64,000 nucleotides of DNA, taken from contig JACATO010002186.1 of NCBI GenBank assembly GCA_018389105.1, positions 4,788,501-4,852,500 on the forward strand. Direction: 5' to 3'. This DNA comes from Nautilus pompilius (lineage: Eukaryota; Mollusca; Cephalopoda; Nautilida; Nautilidae). Below, piece by piece: positions 23,590 through 36,340 of the stretch; position 1 is the first letter of the stretch; each line of letters starts with the position of its first letter. Position numbers and translations under genes: made by a program. Under the pieces are notes generated by a model. That model ran no database searches. It worked only from the letters and a program-made list of their open reading frames with translations, and was not told the DNA's origin.

Positions 23590-25440
23590 AAAGGAGAAAT
23601 GCAACTGGCCAGAACAAGGTGGAACACCTGAAGTCATTAAAGATTATGCAGTGGATTGTTGATGGTATCACCAACAAGAAAACTGAGTTATTGCATCTCT
23701 TCTATCATCTACAGGAACATAAAAGATTTAGCATCAGAAGATAGTATTTCAAGGCACCCACATCACTTTGGTAAGAAACAACATCAGCTTCATCAAAACA
23801 AAACAGTACATGGAAGGTACTGAGTATTTGAGATCAACATCAATTTCTTTATTTACTACAGACCAAATGATAAACCTGTGGACTTTATGAAATCAAAGCA
23901 CAAAAGAAATATTTTTCTAACGTGGGCGACTTCAATAGCCACTTTCAAGCTTGGGATGTAGCCATATTGACAAAAGTGGAAAATTGGCAAGATGAGTCTG
24001 GACTAATCCTAGTGAACAATCCATGTTACCAATGCACATTCTAATTCAGAAGATGGTGCACCATCTCCACACCACATTTGGCCTTCTATTCAAATGATAG
24101 GTATAAAATCATAGGCAGACAAGTATGGACCCAATTGAGTGGCAGTGATCATTGTCCTGCCACTTTCATTCTTCTCATGGCAGCAGCTCTGTGCCCTAAG
24201 CCCAAAACCTTATTGGAATTACAAAAAAAAAAACAAAACAAAAACAACAACAGACCAATTCAGAAATTTCCTTGACAATTATACAGAAAACATCATGAGG
24301 CAAAGTTATCAATATGGTGGTAAAGTACTTTATCAATACAGTTCTTAAGATAGCTAAAGAACCATCTCAAGAGGTGCATGTATAAATAAAAACCATACTG
24401 ATGCAATACTCTACAGAATCTGCATGAAAAACTCACAAAAGCATGAGAGAAGGCAGAAGAATGCCCTTAGGATTATTACAGGTACAATGAAACCACAAGT
24501 ATAAAAGAGATTAAGATTACAAAGATAGATCCTCTCATAAAACAAAGAAATTCCAAAACAATTATTCAAGCTAAAAAGTTCAAATGTTTTTCACTATCAT
24601 CTAATGACAAACAAAATGAAAAAACTGTTAAAAAAAAAAAAAACAGGCTCAAGTGTAGCAGTTTTATTTAATATGGGAGAAAGCTTCAGAATGATCAACA
24701 GGACAAACTACCAAGAGAAGTACTTTCACTTCTTCCTTCAACTGTCCCCATCATGGGCAAGTATGATACCTAACTATATAAAATCCTATTACAGTTCCTC
24801 ACATTACATGCAAAGAAGATCAAAGTGATACTGTTAATAGAACACTGTCTCTGGGTATGTTTGATAAAAGATATTCCTGAAACTCTTGGATCCATGTAAA
24901 TACAGATGGCTTTGCAATGGATACTATGGAAAATGGGGACCAGGCACATTCATCAACTATCCAGATAGAAAAACTGCTCGAGAATGCATGGCCACAACAA
25001 AACATTGTACAGACTACGCATTACTCTCATGTTGTCTTCAATGACTCCTTGTCAGTATTAGAAACACTGGATAACAAAGGAAGTGCAAGATTTAAAGGAA
25101 GCTCTGACACTTGTGAGCAACACAAGGCAAACAGTAATATAGTATACCCCGTCCCATCATGAGATTCTTGGAAATAAGATAGCAAACCAGCTTGACAAGC
25201 TAAGGAGCAGCCTAGAGAAAAGCGACAATGCAGTGATATGTCAAGAAATAAAAACTATCATTAAAACAATTATAAGATGATCAATGAATTCCAAGAACAA
25301 TTTCCACCTTATTTTGTAGAGATCAAGTTCTAACTCTGTGCTGACCACAATAGACTCAACCACCAAATAACAAAAAACGAGGTAGATCTCGCAGTTCATC
25401 AAGGCTGAAGGCATCCAAGTGTGGAGTGTGAATGAGAAAA
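23590..25440 (+). mobile_element. LINE (non-LTR retrotransposon) relic: endonuclease and RNase H remains
   Basis: The 5' part (about 23620-24240) reads in broken frames as an APE-type endonuclease: LKIMQWIVDGITNKKTEL near 23630, VGDFNSHFQAW with GDFNSH at 23925-23942, then QDESGLILVNN, and a terminal GSDHCP motif at 24141-24158. A following part at 24280-24400 matches the linker of RNase-H-bearing LINEs (KVVNYF...AAKEAIPRG-like). From about 24880, WIHVNTDGFAMDT, VVFNDSLSVLETL and a PSHEILGNKIANQLDKL-like stretch indicate an RNase H domain, and a C-terminal HNRLNHQ-like motif lies near 25340. No reverse transcriptase palm motif (YxDD) was found between 24480 and 24830, so the middle seems deleted. 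Several stops and frame changes make the copy dead. The RNase H places it in the I/Jockey group, probably. Confidence 0.8.
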
Positions 25441-28400
25441 GGATGATGATGTAGTATAATGCCAAGGGGTATGAAATATAAATGCCCTGCAAAATATCTA
25501 TACAAATAATCAATTTTTTTCTTTCAAATCCTTTAGTTTGTAATGTTTTATTGCAAATATCAGCCATCATCCTAAAGGATTTACAGAGCATCTAATCCAC
25601 AACTAAACAGATATCATTTTGTTCCTTATTTGCAACAATTAATGGGTTACTAACATGAACTCACATACTCTCTATGATATTTATGAGTCACAATGACTGC
25701 CATCCTTGTAATCTTAATGACACGGACCTGTGAAGAAAAAAAGCAGTTTACAACATTAAAAGTTTATGAGAAGTCAATTCTTGAATCCACAATATTGCTA
25801 TCTCTCTTGGATTATGCTTTCTTGAAATTCCTGGCACATTACAGTGCAACTCAAGCAACCCATTGCACTTTTTATTTTGACATTTCGAGATAAAACAATC
25901 TCTGAATACCAAAGATAAACTGGAATGAGACTGACCCTTTTATTTATTTTACTTTGAACAACTGTAGGCTGTCTCTTAAGTGAAAACAAGTGGAAAAGAA
26001 CATACTCTGGTAACTGAAATGATGTACATACTAATTATCTTTATTATATTTCCGGTGGTGCAACACTCTGCCATAAGCAAATAACAAAGTCTCCATAAAA
26101 GTCGCATGTAAGTGTGTATTATACGAGTGATGTAAGATAGCAATAACGAGCATTGTCTACTTCCAACAGACAAATACCAAAGAAATGTCATGTGGAAGTT
26201 TGTTTTGCCATTTTCATATACAACAAATAGTAAATCTTTAATGTATTCCTATAATGGCCAGTTGGTGGTGAAGTTTGAAAAAGAGACATGGGAAATTGTT
26301 TAATCAACACGTATATACATGATAAAAAATAGTCCATGCTCTTTCATTATTTCCTAGGGTTCATAGGTAATGATTGTAACAAATTCCACTTCAGGAAGTA
26401 GGTAAATGACGATATTACCACTTTCGGGTGTTATTTTAGAAAATGACATCCCCAAACTAGTTCATTATTGTACTTCTGTTATCTAAATATAACAACATAT
26501 AAACTTTATTAGCGCACACAATGAGGCTTGCAATTTCCAATACAATAAAAAAGCAAAGGTTCCTTTTTATATGCAGTTGTTTTACAAGCAAATGCAACTA
26601 ATATAGCAATCAATAATTGTTCATTATTCGTTTTTCAAGTGATACTTCAATTATATGGTTAATCACACAGTTCTATTGAGTAATTTGGCTTCAAAAACAA
26701 GCAAAAACAAAATTAGTCAGTGGCACTTTCAGAATTTTAAATTACTGCATCAAACATTCATAGTTGGTTTCAATTCCATATTTCCCCCGTGGTATTACAA
26801 TTGGCAGCTTTGCACATTCCATTAACTTTCAATAAAAACACCTTGAAGAAAGAGAGCATTCACAGGTTTCATATAATTCACACCAAAAGGAAAACATCTG
26901 CTCGGTGCCACAGGTATTTTAGGTCGTAATTAACTTATTTATAAAAGAAAAAAAGTATGCACATGATTTCCTCAGTACTAAAAAAAAAAAACGATTGTGA
27001 GACATGTATATATATATTTTTTTTTAAAAAAATAATTAGTCACCAAATGTTTCATCTGTTTAAGAGTGTGAGACAGGTTGTTAGTCTTTACTTTAATAAA
27101 AGTGATATTTTCAACATCAGAAACATTTGTCGAGATACACAGTCACATTCTTCTTCTCCATCTTGTCTGCTTAATATCAGACAAACATAATTAAATTTTT
27201 CAAAGCACACATCTCACCCAACAATGAAAAGTCCTTAAATATAGAAGATTAATTATCACGTATTCATAAGCAAGACAAGAACCATGTACTTTATTTACAT
27301 ATTTATTAACATTTTAGAACCCATAACAAGAAAACTAAATAATGCTAATAGTAGTGTCAGTTTTAATCCATTTAAGAATCAGCCTTCTCAGGAGGAAGCT
27401 GTTAATAAGCTGTGATGGCTTCCCATCTCCTTGTAACTATCAAACAAAACTACAGATAGTCAGATGAGGAAAGCTAGGGGAACAATGCAATAAAAATCCA
27501 GGAAACTAATTCTATCAATGTTCACTATCAAAAAGACAATATTGTACATTTAGTCCCGTCACAAGATAGCAGCTGCCAGAAATTCTGGTCACCTAAAGCC
27601 AACACACAATCTTTTGAGCTGTGATTCAATGAAATGAATGTTACAACAACGATAATAGCCTCAGAGACAGTTTGCTAAGCTTCTCCACACACAGTTAAAC
27701 TGATATAAAACTTGTTTTTAATTTCTTCTACATTTACTATTACTTTTCCCTAGAGACCTTGCATCATCCATAAGTCCTTCCTGTATCAAATAAAACTAAG
27801 CATGAGATAAGGAACAGATCTACTGTGTGGTTTACAAGATTTTAGCTGTAGGATTACGGAAATAAAATGGTTCTTTTACAAATAGTATGCCCAAGTAATT
27901 GCCACAAATGTAAACAACTGCTAATAAGGCAAAAGGCACAGCACACACATTTAGCATTCAAATAGTTATAGTGAGGTAATAAAGCATATTATACAAACAT
28001 GCAGGCAAGCACAAAATGCTACAACAATCTTAATGCTACATTCATCAGAGTTTTTAATATACAGTACCATAAAAATTAATAACTTAATGGAAGTACCGTT
28101 GAGGTAACTTGTTGCGAGTTACTCTTTGGTATGGTTTTAAATGCAATGAGAAGGATGTTCTGTATGAAGTTCTAAATGACAGTAGTCACTTCCTTGCTAT
28201 TAAATGCAAGTTCTTTGATGGTGGTGACACACTTCAAGGCTTCTAGATGTGCCACTTCGAGCATGAGAGAGAGAAAGAACAGGTGGCATTTAACCATGTT
28301 AAATATGGTGAAGTAGTCAACAATAAGTTACCCCATTTTCCCTACCAAGAAGATAAACACACACACACACACAGGTTTGCATAGAAAATGAGTGATCTGC

Positions 28401-30076
28401 ATGAGAACTGATCTATAAAATAAAAAGAAAATGTCACCATCATTTTAAAATTGTTTTCCTATTTTATTACCCTAAAATAGTTGCTCTCTACTTAGTTGGA
28501 GCACCCGTTCTCATGCAGTGTTTTATTTATGCCAATCGTCTGAAAATAAACAGTTTCTCATTAAGAAGAGAAACTAATGGCTTAAATCAAGTTAAAATTG
28601 TTCACTTTTGAGTAATCTAATGTTTTCTAAGAAATCATTTTAAGGGACCTGAATTATTACCTGAATGGGGTCATCTTCTGTATCTGCTTATTGCATACAG
28701 ATAGTATTCTAGTAAAATTTGAAAAATAAAATATTTCTAAAAAATTTCTTTCTTAATCAACGAATTGCTGTTATCTACTAGTGAACTCACTAGTTTAATT
28801 TTGTTCAGCTTTAGCTTTGGTCCCTAAGGGACTGGAAGAGTGGAAGGGTGTTATACCTAGCCTTAGTTAAAGCTAAAAGAAAATCTAAAAAGAGGGAGGA
28901 AGGGGTAAGATCAATTAATTACATAGCTGCTGAATACTAATTGAGTAAATGACATTATCTGCTCTCTGCATAGCCAGTCCCTTATCTGATTGTAGCAGGG
29001 CTAGCCAATGTGGAGGCAGAGCTGAAAGAGGGACCATGTTAGTGCACTCAGGACCCCAGAGACTGGGCACTAAGGAGAAAGTTGTCTGATTACTTTCTAC
29101 AAATAGCAGAACCTGGAGGTTGGTTGGCTATAATTTTATGCCATACAAAGCAGAAGAGCTGATAGGAGTAATAAATCAGCCTTGCATTTCACTACCTTTG
29201 GCATTCAGATCTGAAGAGCTGGTTCATTACTGATGAGATAAGGCTCAGTTAGGAAAGACTTCTTTCTGCAGGGCATCTTCATACCTGCTTACACTCCAGC
29301 TGTACTCCATATAATCAAAAAAGTGTGGGAACAAAGAACTCTAACAAAGTCTTGAATAATATATATGGGAATCCCTCTTTCAGGAAAAAAAAACGTAGAA
29401 TTATTAGGAAGTGTTCAGCATTAATTTATCCAAATGTTTTCAGGTTTTAAAGAGTTAGAATATGGTAAAGTAATAAAAGGATTAGAGATATGTAGTTAGG
29501 GGTTATAAGCAGGTGGGCCTGCAAGAAATTCTTAAGGTTTTCTACAGTTAGTAATATTAAAAGGTCATAGTTACAAACTGATAAAGAATCAATGATGCAT
29601 AAATATTACTGAATAGTATACACTGATAGAGATATCATAGATCAATTTAAAGATCATAGTTATAGACATTTTGCTCCAAGTCATGGCGCCTTCCTGTAAA
29701 CTAAAGCCTATCTGTTGGCATAGCGATTGGTTCACTGTTAGCTTAGTACAGTAACTTTCCTACTGTAGTTCTTCCTTTCTGTTGGCCAGTTACATTCAAA
29801 ATTAGTTTCCCTGTAACCAAGAACATTATAGTCTCCCTAAGCATATAAAACAAAGAGAGGGTTATACAACTCATAGGGGAAGTTTCTGCAAAAATGTGTA
29901 ATTTTATATTACATATTATACATTAAGATTTAAGCTAGAAGTTTAGAGGTTAAGGGTTTTGATATTTTCTTCATTAAAGTTGAAATTATTACTACTTTCG
30001 ATGCTATAAATGAACTTAAGAATTTGCTCAGCCATGCATGCAAAATTTGCCTTTTGATACCATACAGTATATAAAG
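25441..30076. other. AT-rich gene-free stretch
   Basis: No gene recognised. Contents seen: a (TA)n run near 27007, a (CA)n run at 28356-28373, a GA-rich stretch near 28265, and a somewhat GC-richer patch at about 28.95-29.25 kb. Open frames of 60-77 codons here are not distinctive. Confidence 0.35.
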
Positions 30077-30144
30077 GACATCAGATGAAACCTGGCTAAA
30101 TTAGAATTGTCGTAATGGTATCCAGCCAGGTGGCATTTGAATGT
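30077..30144. repeat. 68 bp hairpin element, copy A
   Basis: Arms TCAGATGAAACCTGGCT (30081-30097) and AGCCAGGTGGCATTTGA (30124-30140) pair as an imperfect inverted repeat around a loop containing GAATTGTCGTAATGGTATC. The same arms and loop recur, diverged, at 44847-44914. It looks like a miniature inverted-repeat element or a remnant of one; no target duplication is clear. Confidence 0.6.
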
Positions 30145-30734
30145 ACCTCATATTTCCACAGGTATTGGTAGCTTTAGTAGTTAGGGGATCTCTGAATTTT
30201 GCAGTTTTAGCATACATCATTATTATTATTTGATTTATTTTCAGTGTCAAAATTACTAATCACAAATTAATAATAATAATCAGATTGTAATTTTCAAATT
30301 AAACTAAGTTTTTATCCACCAAAGAGAATGCCTAAACAAGATAGGGCAGATGTTGGGCCATATTCAGCTATTCCGCGCAAGACTCAAATATGGATGCCAA
30401 GAATTTTGAATGTCTTCTGTGGACGTGACTCTACATCGAGAATTATGAAATTGCTGTCAATTTAATATCAAAAATCTAATTCAGAGGCAGCTTCTATGCC
30501 ATTACCACTATTTTTTTAAACCTGATTATTTAGCCACTTACTGTTTCAAACTATAGTCTGTTGGTTGATAAATTTCCATTTATTTATTATTAACTAGATT
30601 TTTGTTAATCACCATTTTTTTCTTTTGATGTTTTTGTTAATAATCAAATTCTGTTCACCTTCAGGTAACATTAATTAGTTAATATTTTTATATTAGTAAT
30701 TCAGTATGTGAGATTCTTAGCTTTTGAAGTCAGA

Positions 30735-31060
30735 CCATAAAAAGGCACAGCAGCTGTGGTAGAGACAACTAGGTTGCCAAAGTTGCGGACCAGAGTTCGA
30801 ATCCCAGTCAGAACTGGCTTGGACTGGCAAAAATCCGCGACAGATTCTTACCATACCAGCCAGCTGCGTGAAATTCCTCCAAAGTCTATAAATGAAGAGT
30901 TCTAGCAAAGTCTTTCACTCATAGCCTCTCATGCTGAAGGGAAGGGCCATGTAAACAACTTGGTGTGTAAGTGCACAATCCCTACTGTCGAAAGCAAGAT
31001 AATAGGGATCAGCAACCCCCTTGTAACTTGGGAAGTATATAAGGAAGGAAATAAATTCAA
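30735..31060 (+). mobile_element. tRNA-derived SINE-like element
   Basis: The head (about 30740-30815) resembles a tRNA gene: TGGTAGAGACA fits a loose A box near 30757, and GAGTTCGAATCCC near 30793-30805 is a good B box, about 40 bp downstream. A tRNA-unrelated body follows, with an AGTTCTAGCAAAGTC motif near 30898 that is shared in altered form with 38.4 and 47.7 kb. The tail ends near GGAAGGAAATAAATTC. No clear target duplication. RNA polymerase III promoters of this kind drive SINE transcription. Confidence 0.6.
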
Positions 31061-31914
31061 GAAAAAAACTTGCTTAAAATAAAGTTTCCGATATAAAGTA
31101 AAATTACCATAGCATTAGAGAATTTTACAAAAGGTGCATATTTTGTGTACTAACCACATTTTCATGCTTGTAATTTCAAGCAAATTCTAATAATGAATAA
31201 ATCTCTAGTACTAGATATCAATAGTGCATTATGATGACCTTCCTAATGCCACGCTAAATTAACAACTGTAGTTGTATGAACTAAGAGAGACATATCTTTT
31301 AAACACCTACCTGGTAGCCATAATTGTGGACTAAATACAAGAATTTAATCAATTTATATATATTCATAGTCATAGTTCCAACAATCTCACTGCAACATAT
31401 TTTGTTGTGCAATTTTGTGTGTAAAATTCACCTGCTAATATTGATGGAACTTATTTTATTTTCAGCATCTAACACAATTTGTTCAGTCTTCCACTTTAAA
31501 GAATCTAGCAGAGAGAACTTAGCTCTTTTAATTTAAATCACAGATCAGTTTCGACTGCTGTCAAGATAGTGATCACACCTTGTTCAGATTTGAAACTTCA
31601 AACTTAAGAATCTTTATTTCTGAAACATTTGAATCCTGTTCAAAAGTAAAAAGAAAACCTCCATCCCTTTATAACTTTTCCATTAATTTACATCTTTAAG
31701 GCATCCTTTCATCCATTTCTTTACAAATACAGAAGGTAGAGTTTTCTGGTTTTTTGCAACTTTCTTTTGTTTTTGTATTTGTTGTGCCTGATTTGAGTTT
31801 ATTCAAGTGACACAAAGATAAGGTTTGAAATATTTTATTTATTTATTGAATTTTTGTAATTGTGTTTCATACTGCTATTTTGATATATTTGTTTTTAATT
31901 AAAGTCAGTGTGTA
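31061..31914. other. AT-rich noncoding DNA
   Basis: No gene or named repeat seen. The plus frame at 31324-31536 has no recognisable domain. Confidence 0.35.
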
Positions 31915-33001
31915 CATGGGTACATTTTAAATTCTGTCCAAAAGTTTGGGCCAAAATTGTTTTAATTTGCATGAATCAAAAGCCCTAATTGTTTACTAAT
32001 AGAATATGCCTCCAAATACACATTAAGTTTTGTGTTCAGATCATGCAAGATAGAACAGAAGTTTTCTGTCATCATAGTGCTGTGCTTTTTCGATCCAAAA
32101 AGACCAAGAAGAGAATCTTTTTTCATCTGCTCAAATACAGGAAGAAATCCATTGTCCATAGCAATGAGTGATTCGCAAAAATCTCCTCTATCAAAGACAG
32201 AACAAGATCAGGCCAACCAATTACTGTCTTAACAAAGAAATTTTTAAAAGTCATAGCCAGTTGGATTTCCTGAAACCAGCAGTAATCCATAAGAAAAATA
32301 GCTAAGAAGTTAAAGGTCAGCAAATTGACAGTCCAGAAAGTGGTAAAAAAAGAGCTTAACTTTATCCTTACAAATTCTGGAAAGGCCACTTCCTGACAAT
32401 GCAGCTCAAAATGACCACATGTTATTTCATGGATCTTGCTCTATCCATCAAGACCAAAAACTATTATCAACCGTAAAAAGGAACCTTCAGTGGATGTTTT
32501 GGGCTGGCATCACTGCTGATGGATGGACAAACCCCATTGGTTTTTGTCTCCAAAGGCATTAAAATTAGTGCCAAAATCTACAAAAACAATATTCTGGAAA
32601 CTCGTATGAAGAGTAATCCTGGACAATCCCCTTGTAATCCAAACATTGCGGATGTGATTATTAGAGAATTTTCCCAACTTGATAAGCAAAGACTATTGGC
32701 TGTCACTGCCACCCAATCCGAATCAAATGGATTTGGCTGATTGGAGATTCTGGATAAAAATAATGGCTAAAAACTCTACAAAAATGCCAAAGTGCCAAAC
32801 AATTGTTGCATAAGGCATGGGTCCAAATCCTTCGTGAACAACTTTGTAACATGGCTGACATTTCCTCACCGTTTCCAAGCTTCAATATCGGAAGCAGATT
32901 CGTTGAACGATTTTAATGTCGTGGTAAACTAAAAAAAAAATATTACTAGTTTTTGCATCTGTAGAAATAAGCATTTTGGACAGAACTTAAAACATGTCCT
33001 G
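31915..33001 (+). mobile_element. Decayed mariner-like (Tc1/mariner, maT-type) element
   Basis: The ends form a degenerate inverted repeat: TTTTAAATTCTGTCCAAAAG at the left (about 31926-31945) and its complement-like CATTTTGGACAGAACTTAAAAC at the right (about 32972-32993). TA dinucleotides at 31913-31914 and 33002-33003 would be the target duplication. The interior is a broken transposase gene. Total length is about 1.09 kb, somewhat short of typical 1.2-1.3 kb full elements. The exact end points are my best alignment and could be off by a few bases. Confidence 0.7.
32095..32905 (+). pseudogene. Broken mariner/maT-type transposase
   Basis: In order on the plus strand, in changing frames: a first helix-turn-helix (KKRIFFHLLKYRKKS, about 32105); DRTRSGQPITVLTKK (about 32200), the linker of the family; a second helix-turn-helix (IRKIAKKLKVSKLTVQKVV, about 32290); MFWAGITADG then TPLVFVSKGIKISAKIY (about 32494-32585), which precedes the second catalytic Asp; LPPNPNQMDLADW (about 32706), the remnant of the conserved PPNSPDLNPMDY-type motif; and a tail with NMADISSPFPS. 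The segment with the QQDGAPxH-type catalytic Asp is missing or unrecognisable. Several stops and frame changes occur, so the gene is dead. Confidence 0.8.
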
Positions 33002-33046
33002 TAAGTATATAGGCATTGGTGAGTCTACTGTTATGGCTACCAAGTA

Positions 33047-33060
33047 TATGAGTATATGTA

Positions 33061-33092
<32 letters not shown>

Positions 33093-33105
33093 CGTGCATG
33101 CATAT
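33047..33105. repeat. (TG)n(CG)n(TGCA)n alternating purine-pyrimidine tract
   Basis: A (TG)n run from about 33059 passes into GCGCGCGCG (33082-33090) and then TGCGTGCATGCATAT. The whole is alternating purine-pyrimidine, which favours left-handed Z-DNA. Confidence 0.95.
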
Positions 33106-36100
33106 ACCAGTTGAATATCTTCTGCCAAGTGAAGTTTCATTTGTACTTGATATGGTCTATTAGTTGAGTTAGTCTGCTTTCAATTATACCGACTGTTGAA
33201 ATTAGGATGTAATGAAAACAAAGGCAAAACAGACACTTTCACTCTCATTACCCTGCTAATGGGAGATCCAATTTCTGATTTCAATCAATTTTTTTTTTTT
33301 CAGTTTCTTCTTTTCCATCAATGAAAGTTCTACAGCAAAAAGAGAGAAAAAATTACAAACCATTTTCTTTCTCCTGTATGGAATATTACAACACAGTGAA
33401 ACCAAAGAGATGTCCAAAACACAACCTAAAAAAATATTCCAAAGTTGAATATCAATCTGAAGGCATTTGACCAAAAAGAGAGAGAAAAAAATACAATCTG
33501 ATTGAAGTTCTTGAAATTGTTTAAAAGTACAGGGAATTTTCTTTTTTCCTAAAATCTCATCTTTGAGAGATGGTATACGATCATTGGATCCTATGTGCAT
33601 CCTGTTAAACAGGATGCCCTTTTATTAAAAGACTTCTGTCTGCAAGTATAAATATGTGTTTTATTTTTATTACGTTTAGAGAGGGAAACAGGAAGTATTA
33701 TGTAGCAACATCTGCTTACTGGAGTCAGAAAGATCACACAGGGCAATTTCCATATATTGCCAAAAACTATCTATTAATATATGGGAATAAAATCATCAAG
33801 AGCAACAAGACTTTGGGTGAGGTGTTTTGATATTGAAAAAGAGAGAGAGAGACAGCAAATGGCATAAGGAGAAAACAAATAGGGTATTCTGTTAAACTGT
33901 GGCAAGAACAGGATCTGAGAGAAGCCCCTTTTCAAATGTTATTCCTGATAGAGAAGACACATATACAAACACATGGGTGTGTGCTGTAGGTCACCAGAAA
34001 GAAACTTCCCCACCCTGCAGTGCTGATACAATGGACTTTTACAGATTTGGTTATCCTCAGCTGTTCGGAAGAATGTATGGGTGTGAGTAGTTTAATATAC
34101 TGTAGATCTCTTCTGGACTTGTCTTGAAACTTCCCCTCTATTAAACCAAATGACATCAGCTGGTGGGTTTCTCAAGGAGTGGCCCTCTATATTCCTTGAA
34201 AACACAGAATCAGCTAACACCTGCACCTGCTTCATTTTAATTTTATATCATCTTCCTAAATAAAAAAGGTGTGGGGAAGCCTTGTAATTATTGTTGCTGA
34301 GCTATCACCATCATGTCAATTTTAATTTATTTCTTTAATTATGCCCAGGGGGAGGTAAATCAATTTTAAAAAATGTTAATTCTGAGAAAAATGTAAAGAC
34401 AGACAGTGAACAAAGAGCGAGTAAATAAAGAACTTTTACAGGTCAAACACACACCTTTTTACTAAACCCATTAGGTATATTAAAAAAAAAAACAAGAAAT
34501 TTTTACCTAATTATACCATAGTCTCAATTTAGAAAGCTTTTTTTTCTTTCCTTAAATAATACAAGTCTTGGAAGTTTACCATTCTTGTCAGGCAAAAGGT
34601 AAGTTACATTGTTCACTGGCAAAATATAAAATAAACCAATATTTTAAATGAAGGGTGTAAAACACTAAAAAAAAAAATCTGTAACATCTGTATCATTTTT
34701 CCATATTATTAATTTTTATGCAGAAAAATCCTGAAGAAAATTGTTTAAATTTTAAATGCAAAACTTGTTTTATTTATTGTATTGGCTATGGAAAACAGCT
34801 GACTCAGGGTGTCATATTTGCATAAATACACTGACTGACTGGTTCAAGTATTAACTTTACACAGTAAATGTTGTCTGTAAATTTATGAAAAGTTCTGATA
34901 AAATAACAACAGCAAGCCATTATTAACTACAGCAAAAGTAGAGAAGAGATATGACTATCAAATCCATTCTTAAAATGATTCATACCAGACTATTAATTAT
35001 GTTTGCAGTAATCTATCTCATTCGTTAATAAATTTTATTACTAAATGAAACAGCTTTTAGTCTTTTGGAATATCATTGAGAATTATTCTGCCTTTGCTCA
35101 TTAAAATCAATACACTATATTGTGTCACATTTTGTATTGCGAATGGGTTGGTACTTTTAGTAATTTCTAAGGATTGGGTATATCTCTAAGGTGGCAGCTA
35201 CATAACATAGCACCAACAAATTTATTTAAACAGCTAAGGTTTCTCTGATTTGACTTGATTGCTTACACTGTTGTGGAAGGAATTCCGGAGGGAATAGCTT
35301 GGCCTTAGCAACAGCCAGCTAAATATCCAGGAAATGTCTGGGAATTTTCCCTTTGCTAAAGGGAAAAGAAAGAAAAATCCACAAGTGAGCTGCTCTGTCA
35401 GGTCCCAAATAAGGGCAATCATGCCCTTCCTTGATATCAAGTCAGGCAGTTCCAGAAAACAAATGAGAAAGTTCCAGGTTCTTACTGACCCAAGGGGCCC
35501 AGCAGCCAGCAGATTTACTGGATATGCTGACAAAGTACTGACCCCTTTCAAATGCTCCCAGGCTGGATAAATTTGATAAGGGAAGGGACAGAAAAGGCTG
35601 GTATTCTCAGACCCAAAAATTCCCATCTAACACTTCAAAGGCATCTACCCTAAAGTTAGTTCTCTTTGGAGATTCATTATTCAAGAAAAATCTCTGAATA
35701 CATTTTGATAAGGGCTACTTTAAACAATCCACACACATCCCACAAATACCAAATCAGATCACTACTTTCATAACTCTAATATACACAACTTTTAACTTCT
35801 GGTTTAGAGACAACAAACTGAAAAACAAAACAAACAACATAAACAACATACAAACAAAATGCCTTCCTGGATTCCAGCAAGAAGAATCAGAAATGTTCCA
35901 TTTCAAAAGATCTGAAGTTGGATAAAAGATTTCTCCTGCATTTGGTTAATGAAATTCCTTAGGTCTGCTGAATCTGCTATAATTTAAAGAAATTCTTTCA
36001 GGAAGTTAACTGGTGAGAAAATTCTTGTGGGTATAAAGTCACACAAGGAAACCTGCATTAAATGGACACAATAGAAAGCTGCATAGTAATTCAGAAAATG

Positions 36101-36340
36101 TTTAAATTTAAGAAAAAGCCCCCCCCCCTTTAAATACCTAATCTTCGATTATGAAGACAAGATGGTGAATAGTTATTGATCCAAAGTTAATTAAATCTGT
36201 TTTATTGAGTTACATTTTCAATACACTGGAAATTAAACTAGTTATGCTGCTTATAAAAAATATCATGGGTTAATTAACTTCACTTTACCGCGGTTGTGCA
36301 CTGGGTGACACCTAACCCTGCTACATCGGAAAGTTTTAAT

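Noticed and set aside
30740-30815. A functional tRNA gene
   Set aside because: The B box is good, but the A box is loose, no cloverleaf with a proper acceptor stem can be drawn, and a SINE-type body follows. It is a SINE head.
32123-32389. 88-codon minus-strand frame in the mariner region
   Set aside because: The plus strand there reads as transposase helix-turn-helix remains, so the minus frame is a shadow.
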